NCBI RefSeq assembly: GCF_003148565.1
Contig: NZ_QGGL01000005.1
Coordinates: 62,001 to 126,000, forward strand
DNA length: 64,000 nt
Origin: Tumebacillus permanentifrigoris
GTDB taxonomy: Bacteria; Bacillota; Bacilli; Tumebacillales; Tumebacillaceae
Reading direction: 5' to 3'
The translations under genes were made by a program, and so were the position numbers. The first letter of the stretch is position 1. Each line of letters starts with the position of its first letter. The notes beneath the pieces were generated by a model. It did no database searches. It saw only the letters and a program-made list of their open reading frames with translations, and was not told the DNA's origin. Shown piece by piece: positions 24,303-33,316 of the stretch.

Positions 24303-24821
24303 CTAGGCGTGTTGGACCTCTGCCGTGTTCACATGCAGCGGTGGAACGACGAGCCATCCCTTTTCCTTTTGCATGCGGAGCATGCGCAGGCCCATCTCCG
24401 CTTTTTTGGTGTAGAAGGTCAAATAGAGGGCTGCAAGGTCTTCACGGATGCACATCGCCATCACTTGCGAACAGGCGACGAGGCCCATCGAAGTATCTGC
24501 TGCGACCAACGATGCAACCTCCACGTCGGTCAAGCGAGCACCCGGCGGGATGAGCTCCAGATCAGCCTTGGGTTTCTCCGGCGGAGACGGTGGCAGCGGG
24601 ACCCCGTTTTCCTTCAACACGCGCTCCAGCTCCGCCGCTTCCTCACGTGCGGTATCGATCGATTGTTCGATGAAGTCACGCAGGTCGGCGTCCCCGGTAT
24701 GGTTGTGCAGAACTTGGTAGTAAGAGATCATGCCTTTTTTTGCGACTAGCGAACCCCAGGCACCACTTACTTCCCCATAATGCATCGGCTCGTGTTTCGG
24801 ATTGCCACTCAAGATTCCCAT
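24303..24821 (-). CDS. DUF3231-family ferritin-like protein (172 aa)
   Basis: ATG 24821 follows GAGGAGGGG. The protein is a four-helix-bundle type (SLVAKKGMISYYQVLHNHTG, FIEQSIDTAREEAAELERVL), with a C-terminal end like a half of the DUF3231 repeat found in spore-associated Bacillus proteins. Its length equals one repeat rather than the usual two. No clear di-iron ligand set is visible. Function unknown; monocistronic. Confidence 0.7.
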   Translation of the reverse strand: MGILSGNPKHEPMHYGEVSGAWGSLVAKKGMISYYQVLHNHTGDADLRDFIEQSIDTAREEAAELERVLKENGVPLPPSPPEKPKADLELIPPGARLTDVEVASLVAADTSMGLVACSQVMAMCIREDLAALYLTFYTKKAEMGLRMLRMQKEKGWLVVPPLHVNTAEVQHA

Positions 24822-24883
24822 CCTAACCCCTCCTCGTATCGTGATAACTAAATAGATGACCTCCTCTAGGTTGCACCGAATGC

Positions 24884-24921
24884 AAAAAGCCATCCGCACC
24901 TACGTGCGAATGGCTTTTTTT
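24884..24921. terminator. Bidirectional terminator
   Basis: AAAAAGCCAT.CGCAC and GTGCG.ATGGCTTTTT with a 4-nt loop; ends the nitroreductase gene on the minus strand. Confidence 0.75.
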
Positions 24922-25580
24922 CACAGAATCCAAGTCGTTACTTCCTCGATCGGTTTGCGGGTCAGTTCGCGCTCCTGTGCGGGATACCCCACCGGCACCA
25001 AGGCCACGAAGTCCATCCCGTCTAATGGGGGCAACAAGGCTTCGATCTCGCGCTTCGCCTGTTGCGGGCCTGCCATCCAGCACGCCCCGAGACCTTGGGC
25101 ATGGAACGTCAGCAACAATTGCATGACCGCCCCGGCAATGGTCTGCAAGCGTGAACTGCCCAGCAGACGCGCATCCTCCATCGCCGCAGCCTCTGGGTCT
25201 TGCCTGCCCCGCTGTGCCAACAAGCGGTCGGCAATCGAGCGATAATCCCCCATGTACACCGCGATGCAACACGGTGCGTGACGGAAAAAATCGCTCGACT
25301 GCTTCCAGCGCTCGATATGCTCTGCATACGCTTCTGCTTCCGGCCACGATGCCATCAGCAACGTCTTCTCCTGTACGGCGTCGGCAAGCTGATGGATCAG
25401 GTCCTTGTTTTTCACCACGACGAAATGCCACGGTTGAAAATTGCCGCCGTTGGGCGCCCATGTCGCAGCGGTCAGCGCCTCGCGCAACAGTTCGTCGGGC
25501 ACCTCCTGCTCCGTCCATTGGCGAATCGAGCGGCGGGTCGAGATGAGGTGCAACAAGTCTTGTGGATTGACTCCGTTCAT
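24921..25580 (-). CDS. Nitroreductase-family flavoprotein (219 aa)
   Basis: ATG 25580 has AAGGAG upstream. FMN-binding signatures: ISTRRSIRQW near the N-terminus, APNGGNFQPWHF, and a GLGACWMAG near residue 160. It belongs to the oxygen-insensitive NAD(P)H nitroreductase superfamily and acts as a cytoplasmic FMN dimer on quinones or nitro compounds; the physiological substrate cannot be read. The stop falls inside the shared terminator. Confidence 0.85.
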   Translation of the reverse strand: MNGVNPQDLLHLISTRRSIRQWTEQEVPDELLREALTAATWAPNGGNFQPWHFVVVKNKDLIHQLADAVQEKTLLMASWPEAEAYAEHIERWKQSSDFFRHAPCCIAVYMGDYRSIADRLLAQRGRQDPEAAAMEDARLLGSSRLQTIAGAVMQLLLTFHAQGLGACWMAGPQQAKREIEALLPPLDGMDFVALVPVGYPAQERELTRKPIEEVTTWIL

Positions 25581-25689
25581 GGATGTACAACTCCTTCTGT
25601 CCAAGATTCCCCACTCATAGGGTACACCTGTCCTGTTGCAAACTACAAGCATGGACGAAAATCGACTTTACTGAAGGAAGTGAGACCTG

Positions 25690-26964
25690 TTGGAAAAGAC
25701 CGGATCAAAGATTCATTTCCTGCCCCTGTTCGCGCTGGCGACCGTCCCGCTGATCATGGTGCTTGGGAATTCGATGCTGATCCCGATCCTGCCGACGATG
25801 CAGGAGACCATTGGCATCACGAAAAACCAGTCTTCGCTGGTGATCACGATGTTCTCCGTCCCTGCTGGAGTGATCATCCCGCTGGCTGGTTTTCTCTCAG
25901 ACAGGTACAGTCGGAAAGTCATCATCGTCCCCGCCCTGTTGCTGTATGGAGCGGGCGGTGTCGTCGCGGGTTTGGCGGCTTGGTTGCTGAGCAGTCCGTA
26001 CTGGCTGATCATGGTCGGTCGCGTCTTGCAAGGCTTAGGTGCAGCAGGAACCGCCCCGATCGCGATGGCGCTGGCAGGTGACCTCTGGAAGGGCGCATCA
26101 CGGGCAAAAGCGCTCGGTCTGATCGAAGCCTCCAACGGTTTAGGCAAAGTCTTATCTCCGATATTTGGCGTCTTGCTCGCGATGCTGTTCTGGTACGCTG
26201 CCTTTTTCGCCTTCCCGATCATCTGCATCTTGTCGGCGGCACTCGTTTATTTTTTTGTCAAGGAACCGAAAAAAACCGGCCCCAAGCAGCAGGTCAAACA
26301 ATACCTCAACACCCTCAAAGGCACGTTCAAAAAGCAGTATAAGTTCTTGCTCACCGCCTATTTCGCGGGGGCGGTGGCGCTGTTCACCCTGTTCGGCTTC
26401 CTGTTTTACATCGCACAAATTCTGGAGGAAGTCCACAAAATAGACGGTCTGATGCGTGGTTTTATCCTCTCCGGTCCGTTGTTGGCGATGGCAACCACCT
26501 CGTACATCACAGGGACTAAGATCAAGAAAAACTACGGACTGATGAAGACCTTGATCCTCGTCGGCTTGGCGTTGATCACCCTCCCGCTGGTCATCAACGC
26601 GTTTCTAAAAAACCCATATGTGGAACTCAGCCTGCTCGTCGTCTCCGGGGTCGGCACCGGGTTGATGTTGCCGTGCCTGAACACGATGATCACCTCCTCT
26701 GTCAAAACAGAAGAGCGTGGGGCGATCGTTTCTCTGTACGGCTCCGTTCGTTTCCTCGGCGTGGCAGCAGGGCCGCCGATTTTTGGTGCCTTGATGGATA
26801 CTCCACGGCTCATGTACTTGATCATGGCGGGCTTGTCGGCACTGTGTTTCGTAGCCTGCTGGATGTGGATTGCTGTGAAAAAGCAGGACAAGGGCGGCGG
26901 TGACCCGTATGAGAAAATCGAATGGGATCGCAAGTTACTGGCGATGAAAAAAGCGCGGGCGTAA
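25690..26964 (+). CDS. MFS multidrug-type transporter (424 aa)
   Basis: TTG start at 25690 with SD GAAGGAAGTGAG. Twelve hydrophobic segments are visible; the TM2-TM3 loop has GFLSDRYSRKVIIVPAL, and TM4-TM5 has GRVLQGLGAAGTAPIAMAL, typical of DHA1 drug:H+ antiporters. A Lys-rich central loop (VKEPKKTGPKQQVKQ) separates the halves. Divergent from the nitroreductase gene; the shared region is 110 nt. Substrate unknown. Confidence 0.85.
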   Translation: MEKTGSKIHFLPLFALATVPLIMVLGNSMLIPILPTMQETIGITKNQSSLVITMFSVPAGVIIPLAGFLSDRYSRKVIIVPALLLYGAGGVVAGLAAWLLSSPYWLIMVGRVLQGLGAAGTAPIAMALAGDLWKGASRAKALGLIEASNGLGKVLSPIFGVLLAMLFWYAAFFAFPIICILSAALVYFFVKEPKKTGPKQQVKQYLNTLKGTFKKQYKFLLTAYFAGAVALFTLFGFLFYIAQILEEVHKIDGLMRGFILSGPLLAMATTSYITGTKIKKNYGLMKTLILVGLALITLPLVINAFLKNPYVELSLLVVSGVGTGLMLPCLNTMITSSVKTEERGAIVSLYGSVRFLGVAAGPPIFGALMDTPRLMYLIMAGLSALCFVACWMWIAVKKQDKGGGDPYEKIEWDRKLLAMKKARA

Positions 26965-26982
26965 CCATACGCCCGCGCTTTT
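26947..26982 (+). terminator. Terminator overlapping the MFS stop codon
   Basis: AAGCGCGGGCGT and ACGCCCGCGCTT with an 8-nt loop; the 5' arm contains the final codons of the gene. Confidence 0.8.
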
Positions 26983-27027
26983 CATATCTTACAGGAGCCT
27001 ACTCCTAGAAGGGAGCCAATACCTGCG

Positions 27028-27831
27028 ATGCAACGAAAAGCGCTTGAACGTGCGTGGGACGACATCCTGCGCGACCCTCTCCCTGGTCGGCTCGCCAAAC
27101 CCCGCTCTGACCACGGTCTGACGATGCTGATCGACACCGGCCTCGGCGTACAGGAAACGGCTGATCTCGTGCGTTTGGCCGGTGCCTATATCGATTTTAT
27201 CAAACTCGGCTTTGGCACTTCCAAACTCTACCCCACCGACGTGTTGCAAGAAAAAATAGCGCTCCTGCACAGCGCGGGCATCGATGTCTACCCAGGTGGC
27301 ACGTTCCTCGAAGCTGCGGTGCTTCAAGACAAGTGGCGCGAGTTTCTCCTGCGCTGTCAGCAACTGGGGTTGCGGACGGTCGAAGTGTCAGACGGAACGA
27401 TCCAGTTGTCGGCCGAACTGCGCCGCGAGATTATCACGACCGCCCGGGAACTTGGTTTCAACGTGATCACCGAAGTCGGAAAAAAAGAAAATGACTCCCA
27501 TCTCCCGGTGAGCACCCAGCTCCAGATGATTGCCACCGACCTCGAAGCAGGCGCCTATAAAGTGATCATCGAAGGCCGCGAGTCCGGCAAGGGCGTCGGC
27601 CTTTTTGACGGAAACGGGCAGATCCTGCGCGACGAGTTCGATGAGTTGGTCAAGTCCGTCGGCAACCCGAAGCAACTGATCTGGGAAGCACCGCTGCGCA
27701 GTCAACAGGAAGAACTGATCCATTTGTTTGGCCCCAATGTAAATTTCGGCAACATCAAGCCGCACGACATCATCTCGCTGGAAGCACTCCGGTGCGGGTT
27801 GCGTAGCGATACGTTGCGCTACACGCTGTAA
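27028..27831 (+). CDS. Phosphosulfolactate synthase (267 aa)
   Basis: ComA/YitD family TIM-barrel enzyme adding sulfite to phosphoenolpyruvate to give (2R)-phosphosulfolactate. Motifs: GLTMLIDTGLG, YIDFIKLGFGTS, YPGGTFLEAA, VEVSDGTI, VITEVGKK, AYKVIIEGRES. In methanogens it starts coenzyme M synthesis; in Bacillus it serves sulfolactate accumulation in spores. No comB-like phosphatase gene lies next to it here, so the second step must be encoded elsewhere. SD AGAAGGGAG is 12 nt upstream. Confidence 0.9.
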   Translation: MQRKALERAWDDILRDPLPGRLAKPRSDHGLTMLIDTGLGVQETADLVRLAGAYIDFIKLGFGTSKLYPTDVLQEKIALLHSAGIDVYPGGTFLEAAVLQDKWREFLLRCQQLGLRTVEVSDGTIQLSAELRREIITTARELGFNVITEVGKKENDSHLPVSTQLQMIATDLEAGAYKVIIEGRESGKGVGLFDGNGQILRDEFDELVKSVGNPKQLIWEAPLRSQQEELIHLFGPNVNFGNIKPHDIISLEALRCGLRSDTLRYTL

Positions 27832-27927
27832 GCAGAGAACGTTCAATGGGCAGGACTGGTTGGTCTATCGTCACACACTCGTCCATATATATCTGTACCA
27901 AGGCATGTGTAGGAAGGACGGATGTGT

Positions 27928-28383
27928 GTGGCCGGAGAGATCATCCTCGTCGTGTTGATCATCATCGGCATCGTCGGCCGTGCGAGCATCCTCGCAACGG
28001 CGGCGAGCTTGCTGTTGATGATGAAGTTATTGAGTTTGCAGCGGTTCTTCCCGATGATCGAGCGTCGTGGGTTGGAACTTGGGCTGTTGTTTCTGATGAT
28101 CTCGGTGTTGGTGCCGATGGTCAACGGCAAGATCCAGACCAAAGACCTGCTCGGCACGTTCCTCACCATCGGCGGTATCTGTGCCATCCTCGGTGGCATC
28201 ATCGCCACCTACGTAAATGGGCAAGGACTCTATCTCTTAAAAATGGACCCGGAATTGATGGTCGGCATGATCATCGGCTCTGTCGTCGGCATTGTGGTGT
28301 TCAAAGGCATCCCCGTCGGTCCCCTGATGGCAGCCGCGATCGCCGCGATGTTGATGAAGCTCTACCAATATTTCTTCCGATAA
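27928..28383 (+). CDS. DUF441-family membrane protein (151 aa)
   Basis: GTG 27928 is preferred over ATG 27922, which lies only 4 nt from the SD GGAAGG. Four transmembrane segments; conserved RASILATAASLLLMMKLL start, and FKGIPVGPLMAAAIAA near the C-terminus. The family is widespread in Bacillota and of unknown function. Followed by a strong terminator. Confidence 0.8.
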   Translation: MAGEIILVVLIIIGIVGRASILATAASLLLMMKLLSLQRFFPMIERRGLELGLLFLMISVLVPMVNGKIQTKDLLGTFLTIGGICAILGGIIATYVNGQGLYLLKMDPELMVGMIIGSVVGIVVFKGIPVGPLMAAAIAAMLMKLYQYFFR

Positions 28384-28421
28384 AAAAACTCTTCGCCCAC
28401 CCTGTGTGCGAAGAGTTTTTT
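28383..28421 (+). terminator. Terminator of the DUF441 gene
   Basis: AAACTCTTCGC and GCGAAGAGTTT with flanking A and T runs. Confidence 0.85.
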
Positions 28422-28444
28422 GATAGCGGCGAAAATAGCGGGAT

Positions 28445-28475
28445 AAAAAAGACCCCGACACGAGTGTGTGGGGTC
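28445..28475 (-). terminator. Terminator of mecA
   Basis: Minus-strand GACCCC and GGGGTC with a 13-nt loop that pairs further (ACAC/GTGT), then T6. Confidence 0.75.
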
Positions 28476-28485
28476 CGTTACGTAT

Positions 28486-29097
28486 TTATTGAAGCGGGAA
28501 GTGTTCCGTAATGGTTTGAACTGCGTTGCCGTCCATCACGCGCTTGCCGTATTCCTCTAGCATGGCGGTGGTGGTAGCAGAGAGATCTCCGTACTCGTGC
28601 AGGATCGACCAGATGGTATCGTACAAGTCCTCGGCAATCTCTTCCTCATCGAAGAACAAGTGATAGCGGTTCTTGTAGTGGTACAACGAACCACCCAATC
28701 CGTCATGCGCTCGTAGCGAGTGAGCTGCCCGGATCACATCTTCTAAGTCTTGGAACACGAAAATGAAGGCTTCGCTGATATCGGCCGGGACAACTTCGTC
28801 CTCCAAGTCATCCTCGTCGTCCAGCAAGGCTTGGTCTGCGTTGCCAGCCAGCGACGGAGGTAGTTGGGTGACGATGACCACGATCCCCTCGGTTGGCATC
28901 GTAAATGCCTCTACCGCCAATGGACCGGCCACTTCAAACCCGACTTCTGCATAGGCATGCTCCATCATATCCCAGAACAGTTCCTGGACTTTGCGTCCGT
29001 TTTGCCAGATCTCCTCCCGGTCAATACCGCGAGTGTCAAGATCATCGTAGGTGATGTAGATACGCACTTTGTTGCTGCCGAGTTTTTCTACCTTCAT
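28486..29097 (-). CDS. mecA: Adaptor protein MecA (203 aa)
   Basis: ATG 29097 follows AAAGGAG. N-terminal substrate-binding domain begins MKVEKLGSNKVRIYITYDDL with the typical 'DDLDTRGI'. An acidic linker (LLDDEDDLEDEVVP) separates it from the C-terminal ClpC-binding domain (FVFQDLEDVIRAAHSL, YHYKNRYHLFF). MecA delivers substrates such as ComK to ClpCP and activates ClpC. Monocistronic here. Confidence 0.9.
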   Translation of the reverse strand: MKVEKLGSNKVRIYITYDDLDTRGIDREEIWQNGRKVQELFWDMMEHAYAEVGFEVAGPLAVEAFTMPTEGIVVIVTQLPPSLAGNADQALLDDEDDLEDEVVPADISEAFIFVFQDLEDVIRAAHSLRAHDGLGGSLYHYKNRYHLFFDEEEIAEDLYDTIWSILHEYGDLSATTTAMLEEYGKRVMDGNAVQTITEHFPLQ

Positions 29098-29192
29098 TCT
29101 CCTCACTCCTTTGCCCGAGAAATGACTTGGGTGTTATTACTCATTATTATGCAGTGGACAGGCGCTTGGTTCTGTAAGACAGATTACATGGT

Positions 29193-30575
29193 TTACTTCG
29201 CCAATTCGTAGATCGCTTTGGCGTAGATCTTCGTGCAACGGATCAAGTCATCCACCGCCCAGTTCTCGTCACGCTGGTGCGCCAACTCTTCCTGACCGGG
29301 GAACAACGCCCCGAAGGCCACCGCGTTCGGAATCGCCCGCGCATACGTGCCGCCACCGATTGTGATCGGCACTGCCTTCTCCCCCATCTCTGCCTCGTAG
29401 ACTTTGAGCAGCTTGGTCACGATCTCAGAGTCCTTTGGCACGTAGTGCGGTGCCATGTTCGCATGCTCGTTGGCCTCCACGGTGTAGCCTTCCGGTGCCA
29501 ACTTCTCCTGCATGATCGCCATCAGCGCTTCAGACGTTTGGTCGACCGGGAAGCGAATGTTGAAGGAGAGTTTCACACCTTTTTCATCGGCGTGTACGAG
29601 GCCGAGGTTACAAGTCAGCGGGCCCGTTTCACCGCAGACCATCTGGACGCCGAGCCGCTCGCCTGCGGTGTCGATCTCGGAAACAAACTTCCAGAGGTCC
29701 TGCTCTGCCGTATCCAGTTCAGCGAGGATGCGCGCCGCTTGCACGACAGCATTGACGCCGTGGTGCGGTGCCATCGCATGGACGGAAACGCCTGCGATGT
29801 GCAATTTGATCGTATCGTCGCCGGCTTCATACTCATATTGGACATTGTACGATTCCGCGAGGTCACGGATCTTGCCAAGAACCGCATCGAGATCTCCCTT
29901 GACATCGAGAACGACCGCACAGTGATCCGGCACCATGTTGATGCGGTTGCCCCCCGTCACTTCGCGGACGAGGACGGTCGCCGTGTCAGCGACAGAGCGG
30001 CCTTTTTTCACATCGTAGCAGAGGATGCCCTTCTCCGCGTAGATCAGCGGAAAGTCAGCATCTGGGGTGAAGCCGCCGATCGGCTTCGGTTCCTTGGCAA
30101 AGTAGTGATCCATGCAGCGCCAGTTCGATTCCTCGTCCAAGCCGAGGATGACGCGGACTTTTTTCGACAGGGGCACGCCAGACTCTTTCACAGCTTGCAA
30201 GGCGTGGAGCGCTGCCATCGTCGGGCCTTTGTCATCGATCGCGCCGCGCGCGTAGATTTTCCCCTCGTGGATCTCCGCGCCAAATGCCGGGTGCGTCCAG
30301 CCTGTGCCGACCGGGACGACATCAAGGTGACCGAGCACGGCGATGTAGTCATCACCTTCCCCAAATTCGATGTGGCCTGCGTAGCCGTCGACATTTTTCA
30401 CCGTGAAGCCCATCTCGCGGCCCAAGTTCAACACATACTCCAACGCTTCAGCACATCCTGGGCCAAACGGTTGCTCCGGCGAGCTTGCAGGGCCACCGAC
30501 TGAGTTGATGCGCAAAACGCCTTGGGTGTTTGCGATGATGTGATCGCGATGCTGTTCAATCCACTTTTCAAACAT
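29193..30575 (-). CDS. PepV-type (Sapep family) Mn/Zn dipeptidase (460 aa)
   Basis: M20 metallopeptidase. Metal site motifs: VLGHLDVVPVG, ARGAIDDKGPTMA, GLDEESNWRCMDHY and, near the C-terminus, GGGTYARAIPNAVAFG. The lid domain (VSVHAMAPHHGVNAV) is inserted centrally. It cleaves dipeptides with an N-terminal D- or L-amino acid in the cytoplasm. SD GGAGG is 10 nt upstream of ATG. The downstream edge has no clear terminator. Confidence 0.9.
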   Translation of the reverse strand: MFEKWIEQHRDHIIANTQGVLRINSVGGPASSPEQPFGPGCAEALEYVLNLGREMGFTVKNVDGYAGHIEFGEGDDYIAVLGHLDVVPVGTGWTHPAFGAEIHEGKIYARGAIDDKGPTMAALHALQAVKESGVPLSKKVRVILGLDEESNWRCMDHYFAKEPKPIGGFTPDADFPLIYAEKGILCYDVKKGRSVADTATVLVREVTGGNRINMVPDHCAVVLDVKGDLDAVLGKIRDLAESYNVQYEYEAGDDTIKLHIAGVSVHAMAPHHGVNAVVQAARILAELDTAEQDLWKFVSEIDTAGERLGVQMVCGETGPLTCNLGLVHADEKGVKLSFNIRFPVDQTSEALMAIMQEKLAPEGYTVEANEHANMAPHYVPKDSEIVTKLLKVYEAEMGEKAVPITIGGGTYARAIPNAVAFGALFPGQEELAHQRDENWAVDDLIRCTKIYAKAIYELAK

Positions 30576-30605
30576 TGTATGTACGCCTCCGCTCGATCTA
30601 GTCTG

Positions 30606-31580
30606 TTAGTTTGAAGTGACGAGTGAATGTGGGGGCTCGCCCCGCAGGACGCGAACGATGTTCTCGGCCGCCAATACCGCCATCCGATCGCGCGTTTCGA
30701 CTGTCGAGCTCCCCAGATGCGGGGCGAGCACGACATTGGGCAGTTCCAACAAGCCAGGGTGTACCTCTGGCTCTTTTTCAAAAACGTCCAGCCCCGCCCC
30801 GGCGAGCTGGCCGGTGCGCAACGCTTCGACGAGGGCCGCTTCCTCCACGATCGCTCCGCGCGCCGTGTTGATCAGGTAAGCGGTCGGCTTCATGCGGGCC
30901 AACAGGTCAGCGTTCAACAGGTGGTGCGATTCTGCGCTGTACGGTACATTCACGGACAGGATGTCGGAGCTGCGAACGAGCGTGTCGAGATCGACGTAGC
31001 TCAATCCGTACTGTTGCTCTGTCGCTTCATCCAAGCGGCGGCGGTTGTAGTAGACGACGTTCATATCGAACGCCCGCGCCCGCTTCGCGATCGCGAGCCC
31101 GATTCGACCCGCGCCGATGATCCCGAGCGTCTTGCCCCCGTATTCCATGCCGAGCAGAAGCGAGGGAGCCCATCCGGTCCACTTGCCAGCGCGTACGTAG
31201 GCATCGCCTTCGACGATACGCCGTGTCACCGCCATCAAAAGCGCCCACGCGATATCTGCGGTCGCGTCAGTCATCGCACCGGGCGTGTTGGTCACCGCGA
31301 TGCCGAGCTCCTCCGCCGCTTGGATGTCGATATTATTGTAGCCGACGGCGTAATTGCTGATCACGCGAAGTTGTGGAGCTGTGGCCATCAACTCGCGATC
31401 GATCGGGTCGGTCAGCATCGTGAGCAGTGCGTCATAGGTCGGAAGCAGCGCGGCCAGTTGCTCGCGAGTCGGTTGCTGCTCCGAGGAAAACACCGTCACC
31501 TCACAGCATTGGCGGAGAATGCTCAAGCCTGCCTCTGGAATCTCGCGCGTGACGAGCACGCGGGGTTGCTTGTGCGACAT
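30606..31580 (-). CDS. D-2-hydroxyacid dehydrogenase (glyoxylate/hydroxypyruvate reductase type, 324 aa)
   Basis: ATG 31580 is preferred (SD GCGAGG); an in-frame ATG at 31664 would add a 28-residue Ser/Glu-rich tail without SD. Rossmann motif LGIIGAGRIGLAIAKRA. Catalytic set: Arg in NTARGAIV, Glu in FEKEPEVHP, His in LAPHLGSST. It reduces glyoxylate or hydroxypyruvate with NAD(P)H. It lies directly downstream of ccpA, probably in the same transcript. Confidence 0.88.
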   Translation of the reverse strand: MSHKQPRVLVTREIPEAGLSILRQCCEVTVFSSEQQPTREQLAALLPTYDALLTMLTDPIDRELMATAPQLRVISNYAVGYNNIDIQAAEELGIAVTNTPGAMTDATADIAWALLMAVTRRIVEGDAYVRAGKWTGWAPSLLLGMEYGGKTLGIIGAGRIGLAIAKRARAFDMNVVYYNRRRLDEATEQQYGLSYVDLDTLVRSSDILSVNVPYSAESHHLLNADLLARMKPTAYLINTARGAIVEEAALVEALRTGQLAGAGLDVFEKEPEVHPGLLELPNVVLAPHLGSSTVETRDRMAVLAAENIVRVLRGEPPHSLVTSN

Positions 31581-31669
31581 GTCATCGCCTCGCTTTCCTA
31601 TTAAAGTAGACGAAGAGCCGCACGCCTCCTCTACAGGTGCGGACGACTCCTCCGATTGTGACATAGGTC

Positions 31670-32671
31670 TTAGCGCTTGGTCGAGGTGCGCTCCAAAATC
31701 GAGTGCGGGAGCAGCACGGTGTACTCCTCGATCGATTCCCCTCGCAAAAGTTTGGTCAAGAGCCGCATCGAGACCGCGCCGAGGTCATAGGTCGGCTGGG
31801 CGATCGTGGTCAACTCTGGGCGAATCATCGTGGTCAAGCGCGTGTTCTCAAAGCTTAGCAGCAGCACATCGTCTGGTGCCTTGCCGCCACGGTCACGAAC
31901 AGCATTCAAGTACCCCAGCACAAGTTCATCGCTCGTCGCGACGACAGCATCTGCCGTGTGCCCTGCATCGAGGAATTCGTTCGAGATCTTGTACCCTGCT
32001 TCGTAGTGCTGATCCTTCGCATGCAGGACCAAGGTCGTGTCGAGTTCGCGACCGGATTCAGCCAGCGCTCGCTCATACCCTGCGAGGCGTTCCATCGTAA
32101 TCGGATGCGTGGTCGGTCCGCCGAGGAATACGATCTTGTCCATCCCGAGATGTAGGAAGTAATTCGTCGCGTCTGTACCGGCGAGTTTGTTGTCGATGGA
32201 TACGGCCGGGATGCGACCTTCCGGGTCGTCGGTCGCACAGAGCACAACGGGCAATTGTGCCAATTCGAAAGTTTTTACAATGTTCGGTGTAATCCGTTCA
32301 GAGATGAAGATCAACCCGTCGACTTGTTTTTCCCACATCGTGCCGATCAGGTCGATTTCGCGGTCTTCGCGAGCGTCAGAATTGGCGAGGATGATGTGAT
32401 ACTGGTACATCGTCGCGATGTCCTCGATACCGCGCAACACTTCCGCATGAAAGAGATCGGAGACATCCGGGAGAACGACGCCGATTGACTTTGTGCGCTT
32501 GCTAGCCAAGCCACGCGCCACCGCATTCGGACGGTAGCCGAGCTTGTCGATCGCCGCTTGGACTTTGGCTTTGGTCTCATCCTTCACAACGGCAGTCCCG
32601 TTCAAGACGCGGGAGACGGTCGCCATCGACACGCCAGCTTCGCGGGCTACATCATAGATTGTTTTGTTCAC
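31670..32671 (-). CDS. ccpA: Catabolite control protein A (333 aa)
   Basis: GTG 32671 start (SD AGGTG). LacI-type HTH TIYDVAREAGVSMATVSRVL followed by the hinge YRPNAVARGLASKRT. The effector domain shows the CcpA-specific core, e.g. GTMWEKQVDGLIFIS, YHIILANSD and LLLSFENTRLTTMIRPELTT. With HPr-Ser46-P it binds cre sites for carbon catabolite control. In many Bacillota ccpA follows aroA; here it precedes a 2-hydroxyacid dehydrogenase. Confidence 0.88.
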   Translation of the reverse strand: MNKTIYDVAREAGVSMATVSRVLNGTAVVKDETKAKVQAAIDKLGYRPNAVARGLASKRTKSIGVVLPDVSDLFHAEVLRGIEDIATMYQYHIILANSDAREDREIDLIGTMWEKQVDGLIFISERITPNIVKTFELAQLPVVLCATDDPEGRIPAVSIDNKLAGTDATNYFLHLGMDKIVFLGGPTTHPITMERLAGYERALAESGRELDTTLVLHAKDQHYEAGYKISNEFLDAGHTADAVVATSDELVLGYLNAVRDRGGKAPDDVLLLSFENTRLTTMIRPELTTIAQPTYDLGAVSMRLLTKLLRGESIEEYTVLLPHSILERTSTKR

Positions 32672-32828
32672 CGGACACACACCTACTTTTCATCTTCATT
32701 AATTCCTTTCATCATACCACAGGTGCTAAGTGCAAAAAAGCACAAAGTGAGGGAAACATTGCTGATCCACCCAAATTATTCTATACTGTTGGAAATTGAT
32801 TGAATTGTTTGAGAGGAGCGTGTGCCCG

Positions 32829-33260
32829 ATGTTGACCGAAGCGCAGGTGCAGGAGCTACAAGTTCAGTGGGAGGAGAGCTTGCCGGAAGCCGGTACGGCT
32901 GGCGAGCCTTTTTACACCCTGATGAAGTTTGACGGCGATCGGAATACTGGCGAGTTGTTTGCCTATCCGGGGCTGCCGATGAGCTTTGGGCAGCAAGCGA
33001 TGGTGACCACCCTGTTCCCCACTCCTGAGATCGGGCTGGCGTGTGCGCATACGATTGCCGTGACGAACCCCGAGTGGCGGTTGGTCGGGGTCAGTGAGGC
33101 GTTTCTGTCGCTGATCGTGGAATTGGTGCGCTGGCAGGAGATCCATCTGACGGTGTCGCTGAGTGTGGAGGAAGGCGCCGTGGTCGAACCAGATCGCCTG
33201 CCGGAGCTGGTCGCCGCGATTCGCGAGCATGGGTTCTCGGCGGAGTTCCTAGACAAGTGA
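32829..33260 (+). CDS. Conserved hypothetical cytoplasmic protein (143 aa)
   Basis: ATG 32829 follows GAGAGGAGCG. A soluble alpha/beta composition: helix-rich start LTEAQVQELQVQWEESL, then PFYTLMKFDGDRNTGELFAY, and a C-terminal PDRLPELVAAIREHGF. There is no signal peptide and no known motif. It precedes the GH13 glucosidase by 56 nt on the same strand, so co-transcription is likely. Confidence 0.6.
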   Translation: MLTEAQVQELQVQWEESLPEAGTAGEPFYTLMKFDGDRNTGELFAYPGLPMSFGQQAMVTTLFPTPEIGLACAHTIAVTNPEWRLVGVSEAFLSLIVELVRWQEIHLTVSLSVEEGAVVEPDRLPELVAAIREHGFSAEFLDK

Positions 33261-33316
33261 TTCGCCAACCCTGATAATTGAGGAAGTAACTTTACGTAGG
33301 TATGGGAGTGTGTCAC

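Noticed and set aside
29277-30503. 408-codon plus-strand frame opposite the dipeptidase
   Set aside because: Antisense shadow with Arg/His-rich composition and no SD.
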